Part shown: positions 1-10,909 of the stretch, piece by piece
Layout: each line of letters begins with the position of its first letter
How positions within the stretch are numbered: the first letter of the stretch is position 1
Assembly (NCBI RefSeq): GCF_002208095.1
Contig: NZ_CP017990.1
Coordinates: 4,650,001-4,714,000 of the forward strand
DNA: 64,000 bases
Direction: 5' to 3'
From: Enterobacter cloacae complex sp. ECNIH7
GTDB taxonomy: Bacteria; Pseudomonadota; Gammaproteobacteria; Enterobacterales; Enterobacteriaceae
Translations under genes and position numbers: made by a program
The notes under the pieces: model-generated
What the model saw: the letters and a program-made list of their open reading frames with translations, nothing else
The model's database searches: none
What the model was told of the DNA's origin: nothing

Positions 1-846
1 GGCATCCACGCAGAGCGTCGTAAAGGAGACCGCCAGCGTTTGGTTTTCGACGCCAAGCGTGGGCAGCGGTCGATGGTTAATCTCGAGTTCCGGGGCGTGC
101 TCGCGTTTTGCCCCCGCCAGCGCCAGCCAGAGTGTATCCATCTCGCGGGTGGTCTCTGCATTTAACGGCGAAAGCCACAGATGCGCCTGAGTCAGCGTGC
201 GCAGACGATAATCGACACCGGCATCGACGTTCATGATGTCGCAGTGCTGCTTGATGGCATCAATGGCGGGCAGGAAGCGTGCCCGCTGCAGGCCGTTACG
301 ATAGAGCTCATCCGGCGGGATATTCGACGTGGCCACCAGCGTGATCCCGCGGGCAAATAGCGCTTTCATCAGGCCGCCTAGCAGCATGGCATCGGTGATG
401 TCAGACACAAAAAACTCGTCGAAGCAGAGCACGTCGGTTTCAGCTTTGAACCTGTCGGCCACAATCTCCAGCGGATCGCTTTTGCCCTGCAGTGCGGTCA
501 GCTCTTCATGCACCCGCAGCATAAAACGATGGAAGTGCAGACGCTGCTTACGTGCGCCAGGCAGACTCATGTAAAACAGGTCCATCAGCCAGGTTTTTCC
601 GCGACCGACCCCGCCCCACATATATAAACCGCGTACCGGCGCGTGAGCCTGTGGCGCTTTTTTACCGAGCAACCGCCCAAATGCCGCCTTTAGCCCACCG
701 TTCTGTTCGACTTCAGCGGGTTTTGCCGTGAGCTCCTGATAAACCATCTCCAGACGGTTTACCGCCTCACGTTGAACGTCATCAGGCTGATGAGTGCCCT
801 CGTTAAGGGCCAGTTGATAACGCGATGCAGGGGACAGGTTTTGCAT
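1..846 (-). CDS. zapE: ZapE, cell division ATPase, 3' end cut by window edge
   Basis: 282 codons are visible, from the ATG at 846 to the window edge; the family is about 375 residues, so the C-terminal quarter is missing. ZapE is an AFG1-like P-loop ATPase that associates with the Z-ring in constricting cells. A Walker A motif GGVGRGKT lies at about residues 78-85, and a Walker B-like segment VLCFDEFF follows in the second quarter. It is divergent from zapG with a gap of about 190 bp, the arrangement seen in E. coli (yhcM/yhcB). The identity is secure; nothing can be said of the missing end. Confidence 0.93.
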   Translation of the reverse strand, partial: MQNLSPASRYQLALNEGTHQPDDVQREAVNRLEMVYQELTAKPAEVEQNGGLKAAFGRLLGKKAPQAHAPVRGLYMWGGVGRGKTWLMDLFYMSLPGARKQRLHFHRFMLRVHEELTALQGKSDPLEIVADRFKAETDVLCFDEFFVSDITDAMLLGGLMKALFARGITLVATSNIPPDELYRNGLQRARFLPAIDAIKQHCDIMNVDAGVDYRLRTLTQAHLWLSPLNAETTREMDTLWLALAGAKREHAPELEINHRPLPTLGVENQTLAVSFTTLCVDA

Positions 847-1035
847 AATCTTATTGTTATTCCTTCAATTAACGATCACCAGCAGACGTGACTGATGAAA
901 AAAAGGCCGTTCTACACTACGCGATGATACGTCAGGATTCCACTTCTGCAGAAATAGCGGTTATAGTGGCATTATCAGGCACAGGCAGGAGCCGAGCCAA
1001 CACCCTACGGAACAACAAGACAACGGGAGAAGTTC

Positions 1036-1434
1036 ATGACCTGGGAATATGCGCTAATCGGTTTAGTCGTCGGCATCGTCATCGGTGCTGTGGCCATGCG
1101 TTTCGGTAATCGCAAATTGCGTCAGCAGCAGTCACTGCAGTACGAACTGGAAAAGAACAAAGCCGAGCTGGAAGAGTATCGTGAAGAGCTGGTCAGCCAT
1201 TTTGCCCGCAGCGCCGAGCTGCTGGACAACATGGCAACCGACTATCGTCAGCTGTATCAACATATGGCAAAAAGCTCCAGCAGCCTGCTGCCGGAAATGA
1301 CCGCGGAAACCAACCCGTTCCGCAACCGTCTGGCTGACTCTGAAGCCGGTAACGATCAGGCGCCCGTTCAGATGCCTCGCGACTATTCCGATGGCGCGTC
1401 CGGCCTGCTGCGCGGCGGTGTAAAACGCGATTAA
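1036..1434 (+). CDS. zapG: ZapG, inner-membrane coiled-coil division/envelope protein (DUF1043)
   Basis: 132 residues, formerly YhcB. One N-terminal membrane segment (about residues 5-23, ALIGLVVGIVIGAVAM) is followed by a charged coiled coil rich in Leu, Glu and Gln (about 30-85) and a polar tail. The family links cell division with envelope growth in enterobacteria. The start is supported by GGGAGAAG a few bases before the ATG. Two other frames over this region are shadows without family features. It stands alone between divergent zapE and downstream degQ, as in E. coli. Confidence 0.93.
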   Translation: MTWEYALIGLVVGIVIGAVAMRFGNRKLRQQQSLQYELEKNKAELEEYREELVSHFARSAELLDNMATDYRQLYQHMAKSSSSLLPEMTAETNPFRNRLADSEAGNDQAPVQMPRDYSDGASGLLRGGVKRD

Positions 1435-1605
1435 TCGCACAACCTGAATTTATTTTACGGGCGCAGCGATTGCGCCCGTCCTTTCCTGATTACCCCAGCT
1501 ATCATTTAGTTAAACACCTCATTGTTCAGCGGTTTAAAATTCAATAACATCAACGTGTTTTTAGGGCCGTTTTTCCTTTATTCCAGGTTACGAGAGTCAA
1601 CATCG

Positions 1606-2973
1606 ATGAAGAAAAAAAACCAGCTGTTGAGCGCTATCGCGTTAAGTGTCGGGTTATCTCTCTCGGCGTCCGTCCCTGTATTTGCCGCCATTCCTTCCCA
1701 GGTGCCTGGCCAGGCGGCCATTCCAAGCCTCGCGCCCATGCTGGAAAAAGTGTTGCCTGCGGTCGTTAGCGTTCAGGTTGAGGGCACCGCGGTACAAAGC
1801 CAACGCGTCCCTGAAGAACTGAAAAAATATTTCGGCGATGAGTCTCCCGACCAGCAGGCGCAGCCTTTTGAAGGCCTGGGCTCTGGCGTCATTATTGATG
1901 CGGCAAAAGGCTATATCCTGACCAACAATCACGTCATCAGCCAGGCCGATAAGATCAGCGTCCAGCTGAACGATGGCCGCGAATTTGATGCCAAACTGAT
2001 CGGCGGCGATGACCAGAGCGACATCGCGCTGCTGCAGGTACAAAACCCGAGCAACCTGACCCAGATTGCCATCGCGGATTCCGACAAACTGCGCGTCGGC
2101 GATTTTGCCGTCGCCGTAGGCAACCCCTTTGGCTTAGGGCAGACCGCTACTTCCGGGATCGTCTCGGCGCTGGGACGCAGCGGCCTCAACCTGGAAGGGC
2201 TGGAAAACTTTATCCAGACCGATGCATCAATCAACCGTGGTAACTCCGGCGGAGCATTGCTTAACCTTAACGGCGAGCTGATTGGGATTAACACGGCGAT
2301 TCTGGCCCCGGGCGGCGGCAGCATCGGGATCGGTTTTGCTATCCCCAGCAATATGGCCAAAACCCTGGCGCAGCAGCTGATCCAGTTCGGTGAAATCAAA
2401 CGCGGGCTGCTGGGTATTAAAGGTATGGAGATGAGCGCGGATATCGCAAAAGCGTTCAATATCAACGTACAGCGCGGGGCGTTTGTCAGTGAAGTGCTGC
2501 CAAACTCCGGCTCGGCAAAAGCGGGCGTGAAATCAGGGGATGTGATCGTCAGCCTGAACGACAAACCGTTGAACAGCTTTGCAGAACTGCGTTCACGGAT
2601 TGCCACGACGGAACCTGGCGCCAAAGTGAAGCTGGGCCTGATACGTGACGGCAAGCCGCTTGACGTTGAAGTGACGCTGGATAAGAGCACCTCGTCCTCG
2701 GCCAGTGCGGAGCTTATTGCCCCGGCGCTACAGGGGGCTACGTTGAGCGACGGGCAGCTGAAGGACGGCACGAAAGGCATTAGCATCGATACCGTCGAGA
2801 AGAGCAGCCCTGCCGCACAGGCCGGATTGCATCAGGATGACGTGATTATCGGTGTCAACCGCAACCGAGTGCAGTCTATTGCCGAACTGCGCAAGGTGCT
2901 GGAAAGCAAACCGGCGGTTATTGCCCTGCAGGTCATGCGTGGCAATGAGTCCATCTATATTCTGTTGCGCTAA
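1606..2973 (+). CDS. degQ: DegQ, periplasmic serine endoprotease
   Basis: 455 residues from the ATG at 1606, the same length as E. coli DegQ; the frame stays open 28 codons further upstream, but the signal peptide begins here (MKKKNQ, hydrophobic core, cleavage near VFA-AIP). The HtrA catalytic triad is intact: His109 in TNNHV, Asp139 in SDIAL, Ser214 in GNSGG. Two PDZ domains follow, roughly residues 258-350 and 360-455. HtrA-family oligomers degrade or refold damaged envelope proteins. It lies upstream of degS with a short gap containing an inverted repeat. Confidence 0.96.
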   Translation: MKKKNQLLSAIALSVGLSLSASVPVFAAIPSQVPGQAAIPSLAPMLEKVLPAVVSVQVEGTAVQSQRVPEELKKYFGDESPDQQAQPFEGLGSGVIIDAAKGYILTNNHVISQADKISVQLNDGREFDAKLIGGDDQSDIALLQVQNPSNLTQIAIADSDKLRVGDFAVAVGNPFGLGQTATSGIVSALGRSGLNLEGLENFIQTDASINRGNSGGALLNLNGELIGINTAILAPGGGSIGIGFAIPSNMAKTLAQQLIQFGEIKRGLLGIKGMEMSADIAKAFNINVQRGAFVSEVLPNSGSAKAGVKSGDVIVSLNDKPLNSFAELRSRIATTEPGAKVKLGLIRDGKPLDVEVTLDKSTSSSASAELIAPALQGATLSDGQLKDGTKGISIDTVEKSSPAAQAGLHQDDVIIGVNRNRVQSIAELRKVLESKPAVIALQVMRGNESIYILLR

Positions 2974-2984
2974 GCATTTGCGAC

Positions 2985-3014
2985 CCGGACATCACCGCTG
3001 CGTGTGATGTCCGG
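2985..3014. repeat. Perfect 11-bp inverted repeat between degQ and degS
   Basis: CCGGACATCAC (2985-2995) pairs with GTGATGTCCGG (3004-3014) around an 8-nt loop. It begins 11 bp after the degQ stop. No T-run follows, so an intrinsic terminator is unlikely. It could protect the degQ 3' end or act as a partial attenuator before degS. Confidence 0.7.
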
Positions 3015-3064
3015 ATAACTCATGTTATGCTGCAAATCGTTCCTTTTTTAACGACACGCGCATC

Positions 3065-4132
3065 ATGCTTTTAAAGCTCTTACGTTCTACTGTCATCGGT
3101 TTGATTGTCGCTGGCCTGCTGCTGCTGGCGCTGCCGTCTTTACGTCAGTTCAATAAACTGTCGGCTCCCCAGTTCGATAGCACGGATGAAACGCCGGCCA
3201 CCTATAACCAGGCCGTCCGCCGTGCCGCACCTGCCGTGGTTAACGTCTATAACCGAGGCCTGAATACCTCAGCCCATAACCAGCTGGAGATCCGCACCCT
3301 CGGCTCCGGCGTGATCATGGACGAGCGCGGCTACATTATTACCAACAAGCACGTGATTAACGATGCCGACCAGATCATCGTCGCTCTGCAGGATGGCCGC
3401 GTGTTTGAGGCGTTACTCGTTGGTTCTGACAGCCTGACCGACCTGGCAGTTCTGAAAATTAACGCCACGGGCGGTTTGCCGGTCATCCCGATCAACCGTA
3501 AACGTACCCCGCATATTGGTGACGTGGTACTGGCTATCGGTAACCCTTACAACCTGGGCCAGACCATCACCCAGGGGATAATCAGCGCGACCGGTCGTAT
3601 CGGTCTGAACCCCTCCGGGCGGCAGAACTTCCTGCAAACCGATGCCTCCATCAACCACGGTAACTCCGGCGGGGCGCTGGTGAACTCGCTGGGCGAGCTG
3701 ATGGGTATCAATACCCTCTCGTTCGATAAAAGTAACGACGGTGAGACGCCGGAAGGGATCGGCTTCGCCATTCCGTTCCAGCTGGCGACCAAAATCATGG
3801 ATAAACTGATCCGCGACGGACGCGTGATCCGCGGCTATATCGGTATCGGCGGGCGCGAAATTGCGCCGATGCATACCCAGGGCGGCGGTATCGATCAGAT
3901 TCAGGGCATCGTGGTTAACGAGGTGGCACCGGGTGGTCCGGCGGCTAACGCGGGGATTCAGGTAAACGATGTCATTGTGTCGGTCAACGGCACGCCAGCG
4001 GTCTCTGCGCTGGAGACGATGGATCAGGTGGCAGAAATTCGCCCGGGTTCTATCATCCCTGTTGAGGTCATGCGCAACGATAAGAAACTGACGCTGCACG
4101 TGACGATTCAGGAATACCCGGCCACTAACTGA
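3065..4132 (+). CDS. degS: DegS, sigma-E stress-sensor protease
   Basis: 355 residues, identical in length to E. coli DegS. A single N-terminal membrane anchor (about residues 5-25) is followed by a trypsin-like domain with the triad His96 (TNKHV), Asp126 (LTDLA) and Ser201 (GNSGG), then one PDZ domain (about 255-345). DegS makes the first cut in RseA when the PDZ domain binds C-termini of misfolded porins, starting release of sigma-E. Having one PDZ domain and an uncleaved anchor separates it from DegQ next door. A bidirectional terminator follows. Confidence 0.96.
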   Translation: MLLKLLRSTVIGLIVAGLLLLALPSLRQFNKLSAPQFDSTDETPATYNQAVRRAAPAVVNVYNRGLNTSAHNQLEIRTLGSGVIMDERGYIITNKHVINDADQIIVALQDGRVFEALLVGSDSLTDLAVLKINATGGLPVIPINRKRTPHIGDVVLAIGNPYNLGQTITQGIISATGRIGLNPSGRQNFLQTDASINHGNSGGALVNSLGELMGINTLSFDKSNDGETPEGIGFAIPFQLATKIMDKLIRDGRVIRGYIGIGGREIAPMHTQGGGIDQIQGIVVNEVAPGGPAANAGIQVNDVIVSVNGTPAVSALETMDQVAEIRPGSIIPVEVMRNDKKLTLHVTIQEYPATN

Positions 4133-4140
4133 CAGGCATA

Positions 4141-4170
4141 AAAAAACGGAGCGATAGGCTCCGTTTTTTT
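4141..4170. terminator. Bidirectional terminator between degS and mdh
   Basis: A-run, stem CGGAGC (4147-4152), 5-nt loop, GCTCCG (4158-4163), then an uninterrupted T-run. A-run and T-run flank both sides, so it can end degS on plus and mdh on minus. Confidence 0.88.
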
Positions 4171-4189
4171 TACCGGGAGACGGTTCGTA

Positions 4190-5996
<1,807 letters not shown>

Positions 5997-6371
5997 TCCC
6001 CTCTCCCCGTAGCGCCGCTGCGGGGATCGTTCTGCTTCCGCTGCGTTTCTCACTCTTTTCCTCTGCCCTTCACTTTGACAAATAGTGCTTTTTACCACCT
6101 ATTAACATTCATCTGGTGAATGCTAAATCAAAAAATCGCACAAAAAATCAAAAGCTGATATCCATATGATTTTATTAGATATAACCAACAAAAATGAACA
6201 AAAAACGTTCAATATTATGCAATTTGGTTATAAAAAAAAGGCTGGTTACCACGTAATAACAAGAGAAACCATTAGTCTGGTATTAATTTTTGCCGTTATT
6301 AGTGTATACTTGATTTTGTGATGAGGGTCACGAAACAAGACCCCACGAAAAAATTCGACGAGGTAAGAATC
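5997..6371. other. argR-yhcN intergenic region (375 bp)
   Basis: No gene seen. The first 60 bp carry a GC-rich stem-loop (CCCCG 6005-6009 with CGGGG 6021-6025) lacking a T-run. The remainder, 6100-6340, is very AT-rich with runs of A and T and presumably holds the yhcN promoter; TATACT at 6305-6310 is a possible -10 element, but no well-spaced -35 is evident. Confidence 0.4.
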
Positions 6372-6635
6372 ATGAAAATCAAATCAACTGTAGCGGCGCT
6401 CAGCGTCCTGTCCGTCTTGTCATTCGGTGCTTTCGCAGCAGACTCTATCAATGCTGACCAGGCGCAATCCCGCCAGGCCATCGGTACGGTTTCTGTCGGC
6501 GCGGTCGGCACATCGCCAATGGACATGCATGAGATGCTGAACAAAAAAGCGGAAGAACAGGGTGCGTCATCCTATCGCATCATCGAAGCGCGTTCTGGTG
6601 AACACTGGCACGCCACCGCTGAGCTGTACAAATAA
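6372..6635 (+). CDS. yhcN: YhcN, periplasmic DUF1471 stress protein
   Basis: 87 residues from the ATG at 6372, equal to E. coli YhcN; an 18-codon upstream extension of the frame is discarded because the signal peptide starts here (MKIKSTV, cleavage near FAA-DSI). The mature protein is a compact DUF1471 domain with family marks SPMDM, GASSYR and the C-terminal WHATAELYK. Members of this BhsA/McbA/YhcN family respond to acid, peroxide or biofilm conditions. A second family member follows in tandem 111 bp downstream. Confidence 0.92.
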   Translation: MKIKSTVAALSVLSVLSFGAFAADSINADQAQSRQAIGTVSVGAVGTSPMDMHEMLNKKAEEQGASSYRIIEARSGEHWHATAELYK

Positions 6636-6666
6636 GTTTTAGTAATAACTGAAGACGAAAATCTCC

Positions 6667-6719
6667 ACTCAACGGCACCAGGCATAAAAATAGCGGTTCA
6701 ACCCTTCTCGCCGTTGAGT
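6667..6719. repeat. Inverted repeat between the two DUF1471 genes
   Basis: ACTCAACGG (6667-6675) is repeated inverted as CCGTTGAGT (6711-6719), 35 nt apart. It could form a hairpin in the transcript between the tandem genes. No T-run follows, so it is not a standard terminator. Confidence 0.5.
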
Positions 6720-6746
6720 AAAAAACCCTATTCAGGAGTAAAGACT

Positions 6747-7013
6747 ATGAAAACCAAATTGATCATCGCAACCCTCGGTATGGCATCCGTTCTCTCTTTC
6801 GGCGCAAGCGCAGCCGTACAGCAGGTAAATGCCGACCAGGCACAAAATCTACAGCGTATGGGCAGCGTCTCCGTAACGTCTGTCACCGGTTCACCGATGG
6901 ATATTCGTCACGAACTTGCCGCCAAAGCTGAAAAAGCAGGCGCCAGCAGCTATCGCGTCACCGAACTGAATCAGGGTGACCACTGGCATGCAACGGCAGA
7001 GCTGTATAAATAA
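6747..7013 (+). CDS. Second DUF1471 protein, tandem paralogue of YhcN
   Basis: 88 residues from the ATG at 6747, with AGGAG about 10 bases upstream; the 11-codon upstream extension of the frame precedes the signal peptide and is discarded. Signal peptide MKTKLIIATLG... ends near SAA-VQQ. The mature domain shares NADQAQ, SPMD, GASSYR and HWHATAELYK with YhcN next door, but the middle has diverged. E. coli K-12 has a single copy here. Separate promoter elements are not evident, so it may be co-transcribed with yhcN. Its exact stress role is unknown. Confidence 0.88.
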   Translation: MKTKLIIATLGMASVLSFGASAAVQQVNADQAQNLQRMGSVSVTSVTGSPMDIRHELAAKAEKAGASSYRVTELNQGDHWHATAELYK

Positions 7014-7041
7014 ACCCTCGTCGTATCTCATCATACGACTT

Positions 7042-7071
7042 GCCCCTGGCCTCATGGTCAGGGGCTTTTTT
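7042..7071 (+). terminator. Intrinsic terminator after the DUF1471 pair
   Basis: GCCCCTG (7042-7048) pairs with CAGGGGC (7059-7065), followed by six T. It lies between convergent genes and ends just before the yhcO stop. Confidence 0.88.
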
Positions 7072-7074
7072 CAT

Positions 7075-7347
7075 TCAATGCCGCGCGTTAAAGCGCAGCT
7101 GCCCTTCAAGCTCTTCTTCCGCTTCATCGAACAGCAATATCAGCGCGCCAAAACGTCTTCGCAGCTTATCAGGCAAATGGATGAACTCAATTTCCAGCGG
7201 TAGCGGCAACTGACTGCCGGTGACCACGTCCCACAGCGTATCCAGATTCGTCACGCTTTCTCGTTCAAGATCAAACGCCCGGATAAATTCACGGTAGAAG
7301 TCTTCCTGACTGTCGATCTCGTCAAAATCAAACGTATAGGTTTTCAT
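7075..7347 (-). CDS. yhcO: YhcO, barstar-like protein
   Basis: 90 residues. The sequence has the barstar (ribonuclease inhibitor) fold signature: N-terminal beta strand with [16 protein letters not shown], the central [12 protein letters not shown] segment and a C-terminal strand-helix. Barstar proteins bind and block barnase-type RNases; no barnase gene is visible nearby, so a toxin partner is not supported here. It is in the conserved place after yhcN and before the aae region. Function remains inferred from fold only. Confidence 0.88.
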   Translation of the reverse strand: MKTYTFDFDEIDSQEDFYREFIRAFDLERESVTNLDTLWDVVTGSQLPLPLEIEFIHLPDKLRRRFGALILLFDEAEEELEGQLRFNARH

Positions 7348-7392
7348 TGCCAGCCACCCAGTCCAGGCGAGCGGCAGATGCCGCCCTGTCTA

Positions 7393-8847
7393 TTATAATC
7401 CCCCAATATGCAGGGTTTTAACTTCCAGATACTCTTCCAGCCCCAGCACGGAGCCCTCTCGTCCAAGGCCTGACTCTTTTACGCCGCCAAAGGGCCCAAG
7501 CTCCGTGGAGACAGCGCACTCGTTGATGCCGATCATCCCGCTCTCGATGGCCTGTGAAACGCGGAAGACCCGAGAAAGATTCTGGGTGTAGAAGTAAGCC
7601 GCCAGTCCATAGGGGGTGTTGTTGGCGCGCTGGATAACTTCATCTTCCGAGGTGAAACGGAAGCACGCCGCCACCGGGCCAAACGTCTCTTCTTCTGCCA
7701 GCTTCATGCCTTCATGGCAGTCGCCCAGTACGGTTGGCATCCAGAAATTCCCGCCAAGTGGATGAGGCTTACCTCCTGCCAGTACGGTTGCGCCCCGGGC
7801 AACGGCGTCGTCGACATGCTCACGCACCTTGTTGACCGCAGAAGGTTCAATCAGCGGCCCGACCACGACCCCCTCCTCAAGACCATTACCCACCTTCAGC
7901 GCATTCACCGCATCGGCGAGTTTATTCACAAATTTGTCGTAGACGGTTTCCTGAATATAAAAACGGTTCACGCTGACGCAGACCTGCCCGGCATTGCGGA
8001 ACTTGTTGGCGATCGCACCCTTAACCGCGGCGTCGATATCCGCATCCTCAAAAACGATATACGGGGCATTTCCCCCCAGCTCCATCGAGACTTTTTTCAT
8101 GGTTTCTGCGGCGTTACGCACCAGCGTTTTGCCGACGGAGGTTGAGCCGGTAAAGGAGATTTTACGTACGTCGCGGCTTGCCATAATCGCATCGCTGATT
8201 TCATGCGTATTCCCGGCTACGGCGTTGAGAACACCGTCGGGCACTCCGGCCTGTTTCGCCAGCGTAAGCAGCGCAAAGGCGCTGAGCGGTGTGTTATTGG
8301 CCGGTTTAATGACCCCGGTGCATCCTGCTGCCAGCGCCGGGCCTAACTTGCGGGTGAGCATGGCCATCGGGAAGTTCCATGGCGTAATCGCTGCGACCAC
8401 ACCAATGGGTTCACGGGTCGCCAGAATGCGTGAGCCGGGTTTTATCGGCGGAATAATTTCACCGTTCGCGCGTTTGGCCTCTTCGGCAAACCACTGGATA
8501 AAGCTGGCGGCGTACTCGACTTCTCCCTCCGCTTCTTTCAGGGGTTTGCCCTGTTCGGTGGTCATCAACCGCCCGAGCCAGCTTTTATTCTCAATAATCA
8601 GTTCGTACCAGCGGTAGAGAATCGCCGAGCGTTCTTTCGCGGTTTTGGCACGCCATGCCGGGAAGGCCTGGGTAGCCGCTGCAATAGCGTCTTCGGTCTG
8701 TGCTTTACCCGCTTTTGCGACTTTAGCAATGACCTCGCCGGTCGCGGGATTCAGCACATCAAAGGTTGTATCCAGCGTTTTCCAGATTCCGTTGACCAGA
8801 TAACCGGTCTGAAAAAGGATGTGGTCCTGAAGCGCCTGGGTCGTCAT
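7393..8847 (-). CDS. NAD(P)-dependent succinate-semialdehyde dehydrogenase family (GabD-like)
   Basis: 484 residues, a full-length class I aldehyde dehydrogenase closest in pattern to GabD. The motifs ITPWNFP, FTGSTSVGKT, the general-base segment MELGGNAP and the catalytic Cys in FRNAGQVCV are intact. Residues that position the carboxylate of succinate semialdehyde in GabD are kept: Arg in MLTRK, Arg in FRNAGQ, Ser in VSTELGPFGG. The second Cys next to the catalytic Cys in GabD (CVC) is Ser here (CVS). The gene is absent between yhcO and aaeB in E. coli K-12. It lies in the same direction as aaeXAB but behind a strong terminator, so it is probably a separate unit. Paralogue of gabD or sad; other semialdehydes are possible substrates. 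Confidence 0.85.
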   Translation of the reverse strand: MTTQALQDHILFQTGYLVNGIWKTLDTTFDVLNPATGEVIAKVAKAGKAQTEDAIAAATQAFPAWRAKTAKERSAILYRWYELIIENKSWLGRLMTTEQGKPLKEAEGEVEYAASFIQWFAEEAKRANGEIIPPIKPGSRILATREPIGVVAAITPWNFPMAMLTRKLGPALAAGCTGVIKPANNTPLSAFALLTLAKQAGVPDGVLNAVAGNTHEISDAIMASRDVRKISFTGSTSVGKTLVRNAAETMKKVSMELGGNAPYIVFEDADIDAAVKGAIANKFRNAGQVCVSVNRFYIQETVYDKFVNKLADAVNALKVGNGLEEGVVVGPLIEPSAVNKVREHVDDAVARGATVLAGGKPHPLGGNFWMPTVLGDCHEGMKLAEEETFGPVAACFRFTSEDEVIQRANNTPYGLAAYFYTQNLSRVFRVSQAIESGMIGINECAVSTELGPFGGVKESGLGREGSVLGLEEYLEVKTLHIGGL

Positions 8848-8896
8848 GTGTTCTCCCTTTCTGAAATGTAAGAACGTGCTGGAATAAGTATAGCCA

Positions 8897-8930
8897 CAAA
8901 AAAACCGACGCTTTTGGCGTCGGTTTTTTA
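8897..8930. terminator. Strong terminator between aaeB and the dehydrogenase gene
   Basis: CCGACGC (8905-8911), short loop, GCGTCGG (8917-8923), flanked by A-run and T-run on the two sides so that it reads as a terminator on minus after aaeB. It separates the aae operon from the GabD-like gene. Confidence 0.88.
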
Positions 8931-8936
8931 CTTCAG

Positions 8937-10904
8937 TCAGTTATCCGTGAGGGCATTCTGGTAGCGATGCAGCATAAACACCAGCCGTCCTACCGGCTCG
9001 GTCACCTGAGGCGGCGCCTCCCAGTGCTTGAGCTTTTCCTGATAGGTATCGAGCTCTTCAAGCAGCTGCGTAAAGTAGCGACGCCGTTTGTCATCGCTGC
9101 TGGCAGAAAGCACGTGATCGGCGGTACGACGCAGCTGGCGGTGGTATGCCGACAGATCGTCGTTGATCGGCACGGGCGCGTTACGCAAACGCTGGTGCGC
9201 AATGATCATGGTTAACGCCAGGCGGAACTTCGCGATATCGCCCGGGAACTTGTTCAGCAGCAAAAACAGCTGCTGGTACAGCGCGGGGAGGTGGTTCTCT
9301 TTACGGCGCGCGGTATTGGTTGTCAAAGATGACACGGCAGCCGACACGAACTGGTTCAGCAGCACGCGGCCCGTTCTTGCCTGCGAGTTATCCCGCACCA
9401 GCAGTATCACCATCATGGCCAGGAAGCAGCCCACCAGCTGGCCTAACGCGCTGTCGAGGAACTGGCTGAAATGGAAGGTCATCGGGTTATCGAGCACGAT
9501 GATGTTAATCGTACTCGCCAGCGCCCCCAGCGATCCCAGACGCCGCTTTTGCACTTCAATGCCTATAAAGAACGCCATTACCGCCAGGCTAATACAGAGC
9601 AGCAGCATGCTCTGTTGCGTCGACGGGATGATGACCAGGAAATAGAGCGCGCCTATCGGCAACGCGGCAATCGTGCCGTAAAGGAAATCAATGGCGACCA
9701 TACGCGGATTAGGCAGACGCATCGCCAGTGCGGTCACAACGGCAATCATCACCATCGCGCCGCTGCCGGACGTCCAGCCCGTCCACAGCCAGAACAGCGT
9801 ACCGAGCATGCAGGCAAGCGTCGTACGCCAGAAATTGACCATGGCGTGATGGCGCTCGGCGGATTCCGCCTTGATCACCACTTCCCCCTGCAGCACCTCT
9901 TCTTCCGCCGCGCTGATTTTGGTGTTACCGATTACGCCGCGCTTCAGCAGCAGATAGCGCGTCGCGGCGCCGACCCAGGTGTAGATGGTCACCGGCGTGT
10001 CGCGCTCCCCGGTCCAGGCAACCACCCTGCGCATGCGCTTAAGCTGCTTATGCACGTCCTGTACGGTTTCCACCGGCTCGGCAAACAGTTCGCGGAACGT
10101 ATCGGTGACCGCTTCCGGCCGGGTGTTCTGAATCAGATAGGTTTCACAGGCCTGGGTAATCAGCGTCAGAGAGACGGTGTTGAGGGCTTTAAGGCGTCGA
10201 TTCGCGCGGGCCCAGCGCGAGGACTCCATGTTAAGGTTGCTGCGCATACCTTCCAGCGCCTGCGTACGGCGTACCAGCCCGCTCCAGGCTTTATCCACCT
10301 CTTCGCTATCGCCGTGCTTAATGCACAGCTGCATCAGCTGATACTGGGCAACAATCAGCGCGTCGAGCTCACGGTCGACCTCCTGCTTGATGGAGCGCGG
10401 GGAGAAAAGCAGATCAGCGACGATCGCGCTGACAATACCAATCACAATTTCGCTGCATCGCTCCACCGCAAACTGCGGGGCCAGCAGCGGTTCGCTTTGG
10501 ATAGTGATGATAATAATCAGCGCGGTATAGCCCGCCAGTCCCCAGGCGTAGGAGTTCTCCACTTTCACCAGAGACGAGATCCAGGTGCAGAAACCCGCCC
10601 AGATGCAGCAGACCATCAGCATCAGCAGCGGGGTGCGGATCATGAGAATAATAATGGTCAGCGCCGCGAAACAGCCGATAAACGTCCCGATGATACGCAG
10701 CATCCCGCGATAGCGGATCGCGCCTGAATAGGGCTCCCCGCCCGCGGCAAAGGCCGGGCCCGCCGCGACAATCGCGGCCGTCAGCACTGCCCAGCGAGGG
10801 GTTTCAAGCTGGAAGTGAAAGCCAACAAACAGCGCCAGCACGATGGCGCACGCCAGCTTTACGGCGAAGCGAATGTGCTGGCTGGCGATGGAAAAGATAC
10901 CCAT
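8937..10904 (-). CDS. aaeB: AaeB, inner-membrane aromatic carboxylic acid efflux subunit
   Basis: 655 residues, the same as E. coli AaeB. It belongs to the FUSC/PET family: two blocks of about five to six hydrophobic segments (roughly 15-170 and 360-510), each followed by a cytoplasmic region. With AaeA it exports p-hydroxybenzoate and related aromatic acids, acting as a relief valve. The ATG lies 5 bp after the aaeA stop, so the two are translated together. Long reading frames on the opposite strand here are shadows. Confidence 0.95.
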   Translation of the reverse strand: MGIFSIASQHIRFAVKLACAIVLALFVGFHFQLETPRWAVLTAAIVAAGPAFAAGGEPYSGAIRYRGMLRIIGTFIGCFAALTIIILMIRTPLLMLMVCCIWAGFCTWISSLVKVENSYAWGLAGYTALIIIITIQSEPLLAPQFAVERCSEIVIGIVSAIVADLLFSPRSIKQEVDRELDALIVAQYQLMQLCIKHGDSEEVDKAWSGLVRRTQALEGMRSNLNMESSRWARANRRLKALNTVSLTLITQACETYLIQNTRPEAVTDTFRELFAEPVETVQDVHKQLKRMRRVVAWTGERDTPVTIYTWVGAATRYLLLKRGVIGNTKISAAEEEVLQGEVVIKAESAERHHAMVNFWRTTLACMLGTLFWLWTGWTSGSGAMVMIAVVTALAMRLPNPRMVAIDFLYGTIAALPIGALYFLVIIPSTQQSMLLLCISLAVMAFFIGIEVQKRRLGSLGALASTINIIVLDNPMTFHFSQFLDSALGQLVGCFLAMMVILLVRDNSQARTGRVLLNQFVSAAVSSLTTNTARRKENHLPALYQQLFLLLNKFPGDIAKFRLALTMIIAHQRLRNAPVPINDDLSAYHRQLRRTADHVLSASSDDKRRRYFTQLLEELDTYQEKLKHWEAPPQVTEPVGRLVFMLHRYQNALTDN

Positions 10905-10909
10905 GGCGA

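Noticed and set aside
1929..2786. Open frame of 285 codons on minus
   Set aside because: Antisense to degQ, Ser/Pro-rich composition typical of a reverse frame.
6290..6310. Sigma-70 promoter of yhcN with TTGCCG and TATACT
   Set aside because: Spacing is only 9 bp, too short for a functional pair.
7075..7347. YhcO as the antitoxin of a barnase toxin system
   Set aside because: No barnase-like RNase gene is adjacent, and yhcO has the same lone position in E. coli.
9471..10727. Long open frame (418 codons) on plus
   Set aside because: It is antisense to aaeB, Arg/His/Gln-rich and without family motifs: a shadow of a GC-rich gene.
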